Assembly: GCF_008086045.1 (NCBI RefSeq)
Contig: NZ_VSEY01000010.1
Location: 62,001-126,000, forward strand
Direction of reading: 5' to 3'
DNA length: 64,000 nucleotides
Origin: Nonomuraea sp. PA05
GTDB lineage: Bacteria > Actinomycetota > Actinomycetes > Streptosporangiales > Streptosporangiaceae
The notes under the pieces: model-generated
Told to the model about the DNA's origin: nothing
Seen by the model: the letters and a program-made list of their open reading frames with translations, nothing else
The model's database searches: none
Program-made: the position numbers and the translations under genes
Shown: one piece after another, positions 16,899 to 25,324 of the stretch
How the letters are laid out: the number at the start of each line of letters is the position of its first letter
Numbering within the stretch: the first letter of the stretch is position 1

Positions 16899-18437
16899 AT
16901 GCGTTCCCGTTCACGAAGAGGTTTAGTCAGCGCCATCACCGCCGCGGCCGTGGTCCTCTCGCCGGTGGCCTTCGCCACGCCGGCCGATGCCCACGGGGGC
17001 AGGAACCACGTACAGAAGCTCGTCAAGGCCGTCTCCGGCAAGAACGTCAAGAGACACCTGTGGGCCCTGCAGGCCATCGCGAACGCCAACGGCGGCACCC
17101 GCGTCTCCGGCACTCCCGGCTTCGACGCCTCCCGCGACTATGTGGCAGCCAAGCTGCGCCGCGCCGGGTACGACGTGACGATCCAGCCGTTCGCGTTCAC
17201 CTTCGACGGCTATATCACGCCGCCCGTGCTCAAGCGGACCAGCGGCGAGCAGAAGACGTACACCTACGGGTTCTTCGCCGACTACGTCGCCATGCAGGAC
17301 TCCCCCGCCGGCGCCGTCAGCAGCACGCTCCAGGCGGTGGACCTCGTGCTGCCGCCGGGCCCGGCGGCCAACTCCTCCAGCTCGGGGTGCGAGGCGAGCG
17401 ACTTCGCCGGGTTCACGCCCGGCAACATCGCGCTGATGCAGCGCGGCACCTGCAACTTCCGGATCAAGGTGGACAACGCCATCGCCGCCGGAGCCAGCGC
17501 CGCCATCGTGTTCAACGAGGGGCAGCCCGGCCGTACCGAGGTGGACCTGAACCCGACCCTCGGCGGGCCGGGCGTCACGATTCCCTCCTTCTTCACCAGC
17601 TTCGCGGTCGGCAACGAGCTGGCCGCCACGGCGGGCACCACCGTGCAGATGAACTGGGACCCCATCGTGGAGACCAGAACCACCTACAACGTGATCGCGC
17701 AGAGCCGGAAGGGCGACCCGGACAACGTCGTCATGCTGGGCGCCCACCTGGACAGCGTCCAGGAGGGGCCGGGCATCAACGACAACGGCTCGGGCAGCGC
17801 GGGCATCCTCGAAGTGGCCCTGCAGATGGCCAAGCTCAAGCCGAAGAACCAGCTCCGGTTCGCGTTCTGGGGGGCCGAGGAGTTCGGGCTGCTCGGCTCG
17901 CGGCACTACGTGAACGCGCTGCCCCCCGAGGAGCGGGCCAGGATCAGCCTGTACCTCAACTTCGACATGATCGCCTCGCCGAACTACACGTTCGGCGTCT
18001 ACGACGGTGACGGCGACGCCTTCGGCACCGCCGGGCCTGCCGGGTCCGACGTGATCGAGGAGGACTTCGAGAAGTTCTTCGCCGGGCGCGGCCTGCCCTT
18101 CAAGGCGACCGCCTTCACCGGGCGCTCGGACTACGGGCCGTTCATCGCGGTCGGGATCCCGTCCGGCGGGCTGTTCACCGGGGCCGAGGTGCTCAAGACC
18201 GAGGAGGAGGCGGCGATCTTCGGCGGCACCGCCGGGATCCCGCTCGACCCCTGCTACCACAGCGTCTGCGACACCATCCGCAACATCAACGACAGGGCGC
18301 TGGACGTGAACTCGGACGCGATCGCGACGCTGGCGGGCACGTACGCGTACGACACGGGCACCATCGGCACCGCCCCCGCACCGACGACGGCGTCCCGCGC
18401 CACGCACCCGCACCACCCTGCGGACTCCGCGAGCTGA
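16899..18437 (+). CDS. Secreted M28-family aminopeptidase with PA domain
   Basis: 512 residues. The Sec signal peptide ends at about PADA-HG. A PA domain insert is visible around residues 150-250 (QRGTCNFRIKVDNAIAAGASAAIVFN). The zinc peptidase domain has His in GAHLDS, Asp in INDNGSGS, the EE pair in FWGAEEFG, Asp in NFDMIA and His in CYHSVCDT, so all five ligands are present. It resembles Streptomyces aminopeptidase S/Y and should release N-terminal residues outside the cell. GAGGAGC precedes the ATG. The C-terminus ends in a Thr/His/Pro-rich tail. Confidence 0.94.
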   Translation: MRSRSRRGLVSAITAAAVVLSPVAFATPADAHGGRNHVQKLVKAVSGKNVKRHLWALQAIANANGGTRVSGTPGFDASRDYVAAKLRRAGYDVTIQPFAFTFDGYITPPVLKRTSGEQKTYTYGFFADYVAMQDSPAGAVSSTLQAVDLVLPPGPAANSSSSGCEASDFAGFTPGNIALMQRGTCNFRIKVDNAIAAGASAAIVFNEGQPGRTEVDLNPTLGGPGVTIPSFFTSFAVGNELAATAGTTVQMNWDPIVETRTTYNVIAQSRKGDPDNVVMLGAHLDSVQEGPGINDNGSGSAGILEVALQMAKLKPKNQLRFAFWGAEEFGLLGSRHYVNALPPEERARISLYLNFDMIASPNYTFGVYDGDGDAFGTAGPAGSDVIEEDFEKFFAGRGLPFKATAFTGRSDYGPFIAVGIPSGGLFTGAEVLKTEEEAAIFGGTAGIPLDPCYHSVCDTIRNINDRALDVNSDAIATLAGTYAYDTGTIGTAPAPTTASRATHPHHPADSAS

Positions 18438-18496
18438 CCCTCGCTCCGGCCCCCGTGCCCTGCTCAGGACGCTGTTGGCGAATTGATCAAAAACGA

Positions 18497-18534
18497 AGCG
18501 GCCCCATGATCACTGATGTGATCATGGGGCCGCT
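18497..18534. terminator. Perfect 17-bp-arm hairpin after the M28 gene
   Basis: AGCGGCCCCATGATCAC, TGAT, then the exact reverse complement, followed by CTTGTCGTTT. It lies 60 bp downstream of the M28 stop and at the left edge of the broken IS1182-like gene. It may be the M28 terminator, and it may also have been the insertion target or an end of the element. Confidence 0.55.
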
Positions 18535-18566
18535 CTTGTCGTTTGGGGTGGGAAACGAGGTCTTCG

Positions 18567-19688
18567 GTGTCGTTGCGTCCGGCGGGTTCTGAGCTGATCC
18601 CTGCGACTACCAGGGAGGTGGCCTGGGCGGCGTTCCCGAAGGGGAGCATGGCGATCAGGATCCGTGACGAGCTGGGCGTGCTGTTCACGGACGACGACTT
18701 CGCCGAGGCGTTCTCGACGCGTGGACAGCCTGCCCTGTCGCCGGCGCGGCTCGCGCTGGTGTCGATCCTGCAGTTCACCGAGAACCTGTCCGACCGGAAG
18801 GCGGCTGAGGCGGTGCGGGCTTGGATCGACTGGAAGTACGCGCTCGGCCTGGAGCTGACCGATCCGGGCTTCGACCACTCGGTCCTGCGCGAGTTCCGCC
18901 TCCGGCTGATCGACGATGACATGGGCCAGCGGGTTTTCGATGCCGTGCTGGAACGCGCCCGCGAAGCCGGCCTGGTGCGCGGCGGTGGCCGGCAGCGTAC
19001 TGACTCCACTCACGTCCTGGCGGTCATCCGGTCGATGAACCGGCTGGAGAAGGTGCACGAGACGTTGCGGGCGGCGCTGAACGCGCTGGCCGTGGTGGCA
19101 CCCGATTGGCTGCTCCAGGAGTTCCGCGACGAGGATGGACAGGTCCGGTGGCGCACCTCGCAGGAGCAGCCGGCCTCCTCCGCACGCCTGATCTCCCCCT
19201 ACGACGAGGACGCGCGTGTCGGCGTCAAGCGCGATACGCAGTGGAACGGCTTCAAGATCCACCTCACCGAGACCTGCGATGACGAAGCACCTCATGTGAT
19301 CACCTACGTCACAACGACTTCGGCGTCCTGGCCTTCACCATCGACTGGGACAACGACAAGATCACCTGCCCGCAAGGCAAGGTCAGCAAGCGATGGGCCT
19401 ACGAGCTGGACAAGAGCGGCACCGAGATCATCAAGGTCCAGTTCGCCCGGAAGGACTGCACGCCGTGTCCCGTCCGGCCTCAATGCACCCGAGCCAGCAT
19501 TCCGCGCCGGCGGATCACTCTGCGAACCCGGGAGCAATACGAGGTACTCCATCAGGCCCGCATCAACGAAGACAGCCCTGCATGGAGGGCCCGCTACAGC
19601 GATCAACCTTACGCGGATCGACGTGTGGCTGATGGGCGTGCCCCTCGCCCCGACGAGGACCTCACACTTCGCTGCGCTCGCTGCGTAG
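18567..19688 (+). pseudogene. IS1182-family transposase, broken by two internal deletions
   Basis: The N-terminal part is typical of actinobacterial IS1182 transposases (ELGVLFTDDDF; RPALSPARLALVSILQFTE-like helices; WKYALGLELTDPGFDHSVL; TDSTHVLAVIRSMNRLE with the first catalytic Asp). At about 19314 the reading frame jumps from HVITYVTT directly to FGVLAFTIDWDNDKITCPQG in another frame, so the middle of the DDE domain is gone. At about 19600 it jumps back to the original frame for the conserved end RIDVWLMG..FAALAA, losing the region with the last catalytic Glu. Start GTG 18567 after GAGG. The enzyme cannot be active. Confidence 0.88.
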
Positions 19689-19746
19689 GCCGGGGTGCCG
19701 TTAGCCGCGTTAACTTTCGTAGAGGGTGCCGGGTGACGATCGGCAG

Positions 19747-20493
19747 ATGAATCACCCGGCACCCTCCGACAAGCTCACCGTTGTGAACACCTACTTTCCT
19801 GGACGGTGGATCGGTGGCGCGACGCTCGTCCTGGGCCCGGTCGTCCTGTGCGCCGGATACCTGTTGCGCTACCTGAGCACGATCACCGCTCTCACCCCTC
19901 AGCAGCAGGCATGGGCCGAGGTGCAGCCGTTCGCCGCCTACGGCCAGCTCTTCGCCTACGCCTCGGATCCCGCCCTGCTCACCCTCGCCTACGCGATCTT
20001 CGCGCTGGGGGCGCTGGTGCTCTTCCCCGCTTTCGTCGCCCTGGCTCAGCGGGTTGGCGGCGGCCTCGCCTTCTGGGGCGCCACCCTGCTGGTCACCGGG
20101 CTCTTCGCCCGCCTGTACTTCGCCGGTGCCGACCAGACCGCCTTCCAGCTCACCGAGGTCCTCGGACTGGACCAGGCGACAAACGCGATCATGAAGGAGT
20201 ACGTCGACATCTCCTACGGACCGTGGCGAGTACCGGTCTGGGCCTCGGTCGGCCAGTACGCGGGCTCGCTCCTCCTGGCCGTCGCCGCCTGGCGCTCAGG
20301 CGTCTTCGGCACCGTCCGCGCCGCGATGTTGCTGCTGGCAGGAGGCACGTGGATGGGCGTGCTGAAGGGCTCCTCCATCCCAGACGTGCTGGTCACCGGC
20401 CTGCTCTGCGTGGCCCTGGTCCCGCTGGGCGTGCGGATACTGCAGGACCGGCTGACGGTTCCGGCCGGACGTCCGAAGTTGCTGAGCTGGTGA
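19747..20493 (+). CDS. Multi-pass membrane protein, function unknown
   Basis: 248 residues with about six hydrophobic segments (for example GGATLVLGPVVLCAGYLL, AIFALGALVLFPAFVAL, VTGLLCVALVPLGV). No transporter or enzyme signature is seen. The ATG at 19747 is chosen; a GTG seven codons upstream is possible, and neither has a strong ribosome site. It follows the IS remnant on the same strand, and its promoter region may have been affected by the insertion. Confidence 0.7.
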   Translation: MNHPAPSDKLTVVNTYFPGRWIGGATLVLGPVVLCAGYLLRYLSTITALTPQQQAWAEVQPFAAYGQLFAYASDPALLTLAYAIFALGALVLFPAFVALAQRVGGGLAFWGATLLVTGLFARLYFAGADQTAFQLTEVLGLDQATNAIMKEYVDISYGPWRVPVWASVGQYAGSLLLAVAAWRSGVFGTVRAAMLLLAGGTWMGVLKGSSIPDVLVTGLLCVALVPLGVRILQDRLTVPAGRPKLLSW

Positions 20494-20601
20494 ATGGACT
20501 CATCCATACCAAGCGGCGGACGTCCCATGCCCATATGCGGCCCGTGACATGTCGACTAACGGCACCAGGGCACGAAACTCAATTCGCCAGCAGCGTCCTG
20601 C
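20494..20601. other. Intergenic, no recognised feature
   Basis: This short spacer lies between the convergent ends of the membrane protein and the MFS gene. No clear hairpin, repeat or small reading frame is seen. Confidence 0.4.
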
Positions 20602-21744
20602 TCAGGGCTCGGGGGCCGATCCCCGGGGCAGCGTGTGCCTGCGCGTGAAAGCGATGGTCAAGGCGGCTCCCAGGGCGGCGGTCACCAGGAGGAAGGCGGG
20701 GCCGCCGCCGTACCGGTAGCCGAGGGGCCCGGCCAGCGCGGCCCCGGTCGCGCTGCCGATCTGCCCGGCGGTGGTCAGCCAGCCGTACAGCTCGCCGCTG
20801 CGCCGCCCGGCGATCACCGCCGCGAGATGGTCGCTGGTCGCCAGCCAGGGCGCCAGCGCCACGCCGAACAGCACGATCGCGACGGCCATCGCCGCCACCG
20901 TGCCCGGCAGCGCCAGCGGCAGCGACGTCACCGCGAGCACGCCGAGCAGCCAGAGGTAGCGGTCGCGCCGGGCGCCGCGCGGCGTGCGGATCGCCAGTGC
21001 CAGACCGCCCGCGAGACTGCCCGCCGACCAGAGCGCCACCAGCAGCCCCGCCTGCTGCGGGGCGCCGGCGTGGGCGGCGAAGGCGGGCAGCAGCACCCAC
21101 ATCGCGCCCATGCAGATCCAGTACGCGAGGTAGGCGCCGCCCAGGGTGCGCACGGCCGGCATGGCCGCCAGCGACGGCCCCGCCGCCGCGGACCGGCGAG
21201 GCAGGGCGGGCGTCAGGGCGATCCCGGCGGCCAGCGCGACGGCGCCGGTGAGCGCGCTGGCGACCAGCGCGGCGGCCGGGCCCACCAGCGTCACCCAGCC
21301 GGACACCCATAACGGCGAGGCGATGTAGACCGTCTCGTTGGTGACCGCGTTGACGGCGTAGGCCCTGGCGGGGTCGCCCGACGCGGTGAGGTGCGGCAAC
21401 ATCGAGCGCAGGCTGCTGGAGACCGGCGGCGTGCACAGCCCCGACAGCGCCGCCGCCCCGATCACCGGCAGGGGGCCGTGGCTGACCGCGAGGGCGAGCT
21501 GGGCGGCGAGGAAGAGCGGGCCCGAGGTGATCAGCACCGCCCGGTCGCCGAAACGGGGCAGGGCGCGCGACCACCACGGGGCCGACAGGGCCATGCCCGT
21601 CGCCGCCGCGCCGCCCGCCAGGCCCGCGCTGGTGTAGCCGCCCGCCTGCTGGGCGGCCACCAGGGCGATGAGCAGCGGACGCATCGCCACGGGCAACTGT
21701 GCGGCATTGAGGAGGACAATCAGCGCCGGAACGCGTACATTCAT
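20602..21744 (-). CDS. MFS transporter
   Basis: 380 residues with about 11-12 membrane segments, in the usual two bundles separated by a basic stretch (PALPRRSAAAGPSLAAM). An Arg/Asp motif A-like loop is weak (PRFGDRAVLI). It is probably a proton-driven efflux pump. The ATG at 21744 is only 6 bp from the divergent MarR start, so the mRNA would be leaderless; a TTG at 21777 with GAGCAGG upstream is an alternative. Pairing with MarR suggests induction by a toxic ligand that the pump exports. Confidence 0.88.
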   Translation of the reverse strand: MNVRVPALIVLLNAAQLPVAMRPLLIALVAAQQAGGYTSAGLAGGAAATGMALSAPWWSRALPRFGDRAVLITSGPLFLAAQLALAVSHGPLPVIGAAALSGLCTPPVSSSLRSMLPHLTASGDPARAYAVNAVTNETVYIASPLWVSGWVTLVGPAAALVASALTGAVALAAGIALTPALPRRSAAAGPSLAAMPAVRTLGGAYLAYWICMGAMWVLLPAFAAHAGAPQQAGLLVALWSAGSLAGGLALAIRTPRGARRDRYLWLLGVLAVTSLPLALPGTVAAMAVAIVLFGVALAPWLATSDHLAAVIAGRRSGELYGWLTTAGQIGSATGAALAGPLGYRYGGGPAFLLVTAALGAALTIAFTRRHTLPRGSAPEP

Positions 21745-21756
21745 CAGTAATGAATG
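21738..21756. promoter_or_regulatory. Palindrome spanning both divergent start codons (MarR operator)
   Basis: CATTCAT-CAGTA-ATGAATG is a perfect inverted repeat whose arms contain the ATG of the MFS gene on one strand and of marR on the other. A -10-like TACATT overlaps its left arm. A MarR dimer here could block both genes at once. Confidence 0.5.
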
Positions 21757-22271
21757 CACGAGACCAGCATGCCGCAAACCTGCTCGGCGCGTCCGCCCTG
21801 CTCGTGACCGGGATCGTCCGCGACGCGGTGCACGAGACGGTCGGGGCCGGTGGCGCGCTCGGGGAGGCGTTGATCGCCATCAAGGACCAGCCTGGCCGCA
21901 CGGCCGACTGGCTGGGGGGTGTGCTGCGGATCTCGCAGCCGGGCACCGCCCATCTGGTCCGCCGGCTGGTCGAGCAGGGGTGGGTCGTGCGCGAGAGCCA
22001 CGGCCGGGCCCGGCCGCTGCGGCTCACGCCGGAAGGGGAGCGGGTGGCGGTGGCCGCCCTGGAGGCGCGGCAGGCCGCTCTGGGGCGGCTCGTCGGGCGG
22101 CTGAGCGGGGAGCAGCGGAAGCAACTGGCGGCCATCGCGGCGGAGCTGCTCGGGCCTGAGGCGCGTGACGACGTGCGGCTGGCCCAGCTCTGCCGCCTGT
22201 GCGACCGGGCCAGTTGCCCGCGATGCCCCGTCTACGAGGGGTGGCGGGAAACGACCCGGTCCAGCGACTAA
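21750..22271 (+). CDS. MarR-family transcriptional regulator
   Basis: 173 residues. The winged helix is at about 45-115 (GRTADWLGGVLRISQPGTAHLVRRLVEQGWVVRE, then the wing RARPLRLTPEGE). The C-terminus carries four cysteines, LCRLCDRASCPRCPVY (C-x2-C-x4-C-x2-C), which could hold zinc or act as a redox switch. It is divergent from the MFS pump, with only five bases between the start codons. The 3' end overlaps the convergent sulfatase stop by 4 bp. Confidence 0.88.
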   Translation: MNARDQHAANLLGASALLVTGIVRDAVHETVGAGGALGEALIAIKDQPGRTADWLGGVLRISQPGTAHLVRRLVEQGWVVRESHGRARPLRLTPEGERVAVAALEARQAALGRLVGRLSGEQRKQLAAIAAELLGPEARDDVRLAQLCRLCDRASCPRCPVYEGWRETTRSSD

Positions 22272-23632
22272 GGGCGGGGCTGGTGGCCGTAGCGGACGGG
22301 CTTGGGGCCGCGCAGGCGGACCTCCGGGTCGGGCATGGCCTGCTCACGCCCCTCCCGCACCACCGCCGGCTCGACCACCGGTGCCGCCCCCTCGGCCTCG
22401 GCGATCCGCCGCACCAGCCGTTCCCGCAGCCCGGCCGCCACCCCCGCGTGGGAGGCGTATCCCGCCAGGTTGACCAGCTCGTACGGGTCGTTCTCCAGGT
22501 CGTACAGCGCCTGCTCGCGATACGACGGCGCGGCCGCGTCGTCCCAGGGGTGCGCGTCCTCGGCGACCGCGTAGTACTTCCACCGCGACGTGCGGATCCC
22601 GCGCCCCACCTCCGACTCGCTCACCTGGAAGAACACCTCCTCGGGCCAGGAGGCGCCGCGCGGGTCGCGCACCAGCGGCAGGAACGAGCGCCCCTGCATG
22701 TCGGAGGGCACCGGCAGCCCAGCGGCCTCCAGCAGCGTGGGCGGCAGGTCGAGGGTGCTGACCGGCCGGGAGATGGCGCCGCCGCCGTCGAAGCCGGGGC
22801 CGCGCAGCGCGAGCGGCACGCGCAGGGACGCGTCGTGGCAGGAGCGCTTGTACTCGCCGTTGCGCGTCTTGAAGTGGTTGCCGTGGTCGGAGGTGTAGGC
22901 GACGATCGTGTCGTCCAGCAGGTCCATGCTGCGCAGCGCGTCGAGCAGCCGGCCGAGGCCCTCGTCGAGGCGTTTGACCTGGCCGAGGTAGCCGCCCATG
23001 TGCTGGTGGGCGGTGCCGCCGAGGGCGGCCAGGTCCGGTGGCATCCAGCGGCCCTGGTAGCGCTCCTCGTAGCCGTCGGGGGCCGGGTAGTTGTCCACCT
23101 CGTTCTGGTGGTGCGGCTCCAGGAACGACAGGAACAGGTAGAACGGCTGGTCGGCGTGGTCGGCGACGAAGCGGATGCCCGCGTCCACGAGCGCGTCGGA
23201 GCGGTAGCCGGGCAGCATGACGGGCTCGTTCGCCTCGTCGTAGACGATGGTCCGGTAGGCGTCGGAGGTGTGCTCCAGCGCGTTGGCCGCCAGCCACGAG
23301 CGGTAGCCGCCGCGCCGGTCCTCGGGCACCGGCTCGGCGCCGGCCAGGTGCCACTTGCCGATGTAGCCGGTGGCGTAGCCGGCCGCGCCGAAGTGGTGGG
23401 CCAGCGTGCGCTCCTCGGGGGGCAGCACGCGGCCGTTGCGGTAGACGCCGGTCGTGGTCGGGTAGCGGCCCGTCTGGAGCGCGGCACGGGCGGGGGCGCA
23501 CACCGGCTGCGGGGTGAGCGCGACCGTGGCCTGGGTGCCGCGCCTGGCCATCGTGTCGAGGTTCGGGGTGAGGGGGCCGACGGTGTCCCACCGCTGCTGG
23601 TCGGTGAAGACGACGATCACGTTCGGGCGCAA
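22268..23632 (-). CDS. Cytoplasmic sulfatase
   Basis: 454 residues, alkaline-phosphatase superfamily. The formylglycine signature C45-A-P-A-R49 (QPVCAPARAALQTG) is intact, with metal residues in VVFTDQQ near the start and SDHGNH near residue 260. There is no signal peptide: the first core strand begins at residue 4. It therefore probably removes sulfate from imported molecules inside the cell. The start is TTG at 23632, nine bases after AAGGAG. It is the last gene of the lacI-ABC importer operon, 13 bp after the second permease. The substrate, perhaps a sulfated sugar, is not defined. Confidence 0.9.
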   Translation of the reverse strand: MRPNVIVVFTDQQRWDTVGPLTPNLDTMARRGTQATVALTPQPVCAPARAALQTGRYPTTTGVYRNGRVLPPEERTLAHHFGAAGYATGYIGKWHLAGAEPVPEDRRGGYRSWLAANALEHTSDAYRTIVYDEANEPVMLPGYRSDALVDAGIRFVADHADQPFYLFLSFLEPHHQNEVDNYPAPDGYEERYQGRWMPPDLAALGGTAHQHMGGYLGQVKRLDEGLGRLLDALRSMDLLDDTIVAYTSDHGNHFKTRNGEYKRSCHDASLRVPLALRGPGFDGGGAISRPVSTLDLPPTLLEAAGLPVPSDMQGRSFLPLVRDPRGASWPEEVFFQVSESEVGRGIRTSRWKYYAVAEDAHPWDDAAAPSYREQALYDLENDPYELVNLAGYASHAGVAAGLRERLVRRIAEAEGAAPVVEPAVVREGREQAMPDPEVRLRGPKPVRYGHQPRP

Positions 23633-23645
23633 GACAGCAGACTCC

Positions 23646-24452
23646 TTATTTGAGACCGGTCAGGGCGATGCCCCTGACGAAGTATCTCTGGGTGAAGATG
23701 AACAGGACGGCGGTGGGCACGAAGAGGATCACCGAGCCGGCGGCCGTGAGGTGCCACAGCGTGAAGTACTCCTGGTTGAACAGGGTGAGCCCGACCGGGA
23801 TGGTGCGCATCTCGGGCGTGGACGTGGCGACCAGCGGCCAGAGGAACTCGTTCCACTGGAAGACGAACGTGAACAGCCCGAGCACGGCCAGCGCCGGCCG
23901 CGTCTGCGGCAGGATGACGCTCCAGTAGACGCGCAGCTCGGAGGCGCCGTCGATGCGGGCGGCGTTGATCAGGTCGTCGGGGATGGGCTGGATGAACTGC
24001 CGCATGAGGAAGATGCCGAACGCGTCCATGAGGAACGGCGTGATCAGCCCCTGGTAGGTGTTCAGCCATCCCATGTTGGCCATCAGCACGTACAGCGGGA
24101 TCATCCGCACGAAGAACGGCACCATCAGCGTGGCCAGCAGCGCCACGAACAGCGTGTTGCGCAGCGGGAAGCGGAACTTGGCGAAGACGTACCCGACGAG
24201 CGGGTCGAACACCAGGTGCGCCAGCGTGATCGCGCCGGCCACGATCAGGCTGTTGACGATGAAGTCGCCGAACGGCGCCCGGGCGAACAGCTCGGCGTAG
24301 TTGCCCCACTGCGGCGACTCCGGGACGAGCACGGCGTCGGCCGCCAGGGTCTCGGCCTCCGTCTGGAGCGACAGCGACAGCATGTAGAGCAGCGGCACGA
24401 CCGTGATCAGCGAGGCGAGCCCGAGCAGGGTGTAGAGCAGCCACTTGCGCAT
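23646..24452 (-). CDS. Sugar ABC transporter permease (CUT1, MalG-like)
   Basis: 268 residues with six membrane segments. The EAA-type loop is INAARIDGASELRVYWSVILPQTRPAL at about residues 170-196, which docks the ATPase. The ATG shares its A with the TGA of the upstream permease (TGATG). No ATPase gene is in the operon; CUT1 importers in actinomycetes often use a shared MsiK-type ATPase encoded elsewhere. It should form the second half of the channel with the preceding gene product. Confidence 0.93.
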   Translation of the reverse strand: MRKWLLYTLLGLASLITVVPLLYMLSLSLQTEAETLAADAVLVPESPQWGNYAELFARAPFGDFIVNSLIVAGAITLAHLVFDPLVGYVFAKFRFPLRNTLFVALLATLMVPFFVRMIPLYVLMANMGWLNTYQGLITPFLMDAFGIFLMRQFIQPIPDDLINAARIDGASELRVYWSVILPQTRPALAVLGLFTFVFQWNEFLWPLVATSTPEMRTIPVGLTLFNQEYFTLWHLTAAGSVILFVPTAVLFIFTQRYFVRGIALTGLK

Positions 24453-25324
24453 CAGTACGTGACCTCCGAGCGCCGCCCGGCCCGTAGCTGGACCAGCGTG
24501 AACGCCACGATCACGATGAGCAGCAGCACCGACTGGGCCGAGGAGTAGCCGAAGTCCCTGGTGCGGAAGGCGACGTTGAAGATGTGGAAGACGGACAGGT
24601 CGGTGGCGTCGCCGGGCCCGCCGCCGGTGATGATGTACGCCTGCCCGAACGCCTGCAGCCCCGAGATGACCGCCATCACCGACACGAACAGCGTGGTGGG
24701 CGCGAGCAGCGGCAGCGTGATCCGCCAGAAGCGGCGCCAGGCGTCCGCCCCGTCGATCTTGGCGGCCTCGTGGTAGGTCTCGGGGATGCCCTGCAGCCCG
24801 GCCAGGAACAACACCATCGTGTAGCCGACGCTCTGCCAGAGCGTGACGGCGGCGATCGTGAGCAGCGGCGCGGTGTTGAGCCACTGCTGGGTGGGCAGCC
24901 CGATCGCCATCAGCGCCCGGTTCAGCACGCCCAGCTCGGGGTCGAGGATGTTGCGCCACAGCAGACCGACGATGGCGACGGAGGTCAGGTACGGCACCAG
25001 CAGCACCACCCGGAACACCACCCGCCCCTTGAGCGGCTGGTCGATGGCCATGGCCAGCGCCAGCCCGAGCACGATGGAGCCGAGCACCACCAGCACCGAG
25101 AAGAGCGCCGTCACCAGGAACGAGTGCCGCACGGCGGGGTCCGCCACGGCCTGGGCGTAGTTGCCCAGGCCGGTCCACTGGTCGGCCATCGGCCCGGTGC
25201 GGAAGCTGGTGGCCACCACGTTGCCGATGGGCAGGTAGAAGAACGCCGCGAAGAACAGGATCGCCGGGAGCAGGAACAGGTAGGCGGTCCTGGCGTAGCG
25301 GCCGTACAACGTGCGCGGCCTCAC
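24452..25324 (-). CDS. Sugar ABC transporter permease (CUT1, MalF-like)
   Basis: 290 residues with six membrane segments and the EAA loop YHEAAKIDGADAWRRFWRITLPLLAP at about residues 190-215. The GTG start at 25324 overlaps the stop of the solute-binding protein gene by 4 bp (GTGA), so expression is coupled. It forms an importer with the neighbouring permease and binding protein. Confidence 0.93.
   Translation of the reverse strand: MRPRTLYGRYARTAYLFLLPAILFFAAFFYLPIGNVVATSFRTGPMADQWTGLGNYAQAVADPAVRHSFLVTALFSVLVVLGSIVLGLALAMAIDQPLKGRVVFRVVLLVPYLTSVAIVGLLWRNILDPELGVLNRALMAIGLPTQQWLNTAPLLTIAAVTLWQSVGYTMVLFLAGLQGIPETYHEAAKIDGADAWRRFWRITLPLLAPTTLFVSVMAVISGLQAFGQAYIITGGGPGDATDLSVFHIFNVAFRTRDFGYSSAQSVLLLIVIVAFTLVQLRAGRRSEVTY

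Larger units (their letters stand above)
18438..19724 (+). mobile_element. Remnant of an IS1182-like insertion sequence
   Basis: The region contains a damaged transposase gene. The left boundary is near the 18497 palindrome, and the right boundary is shortly after the transposase C-terminus, near GTTAGCCGCGTTAAC at about 19698-19712. I could not identify matching terminal inverted repeats or a target-site duplication, so the exact edges are uncertain. Confidence 0.6.

Noticed and set aside
18497..18534. Terminal inverted repeat of the IS element
   Set aside because: Both arms lie on the same side of the transposase, and no matching copy was seen at the right end, so a terminator or target hairpin is more likely.
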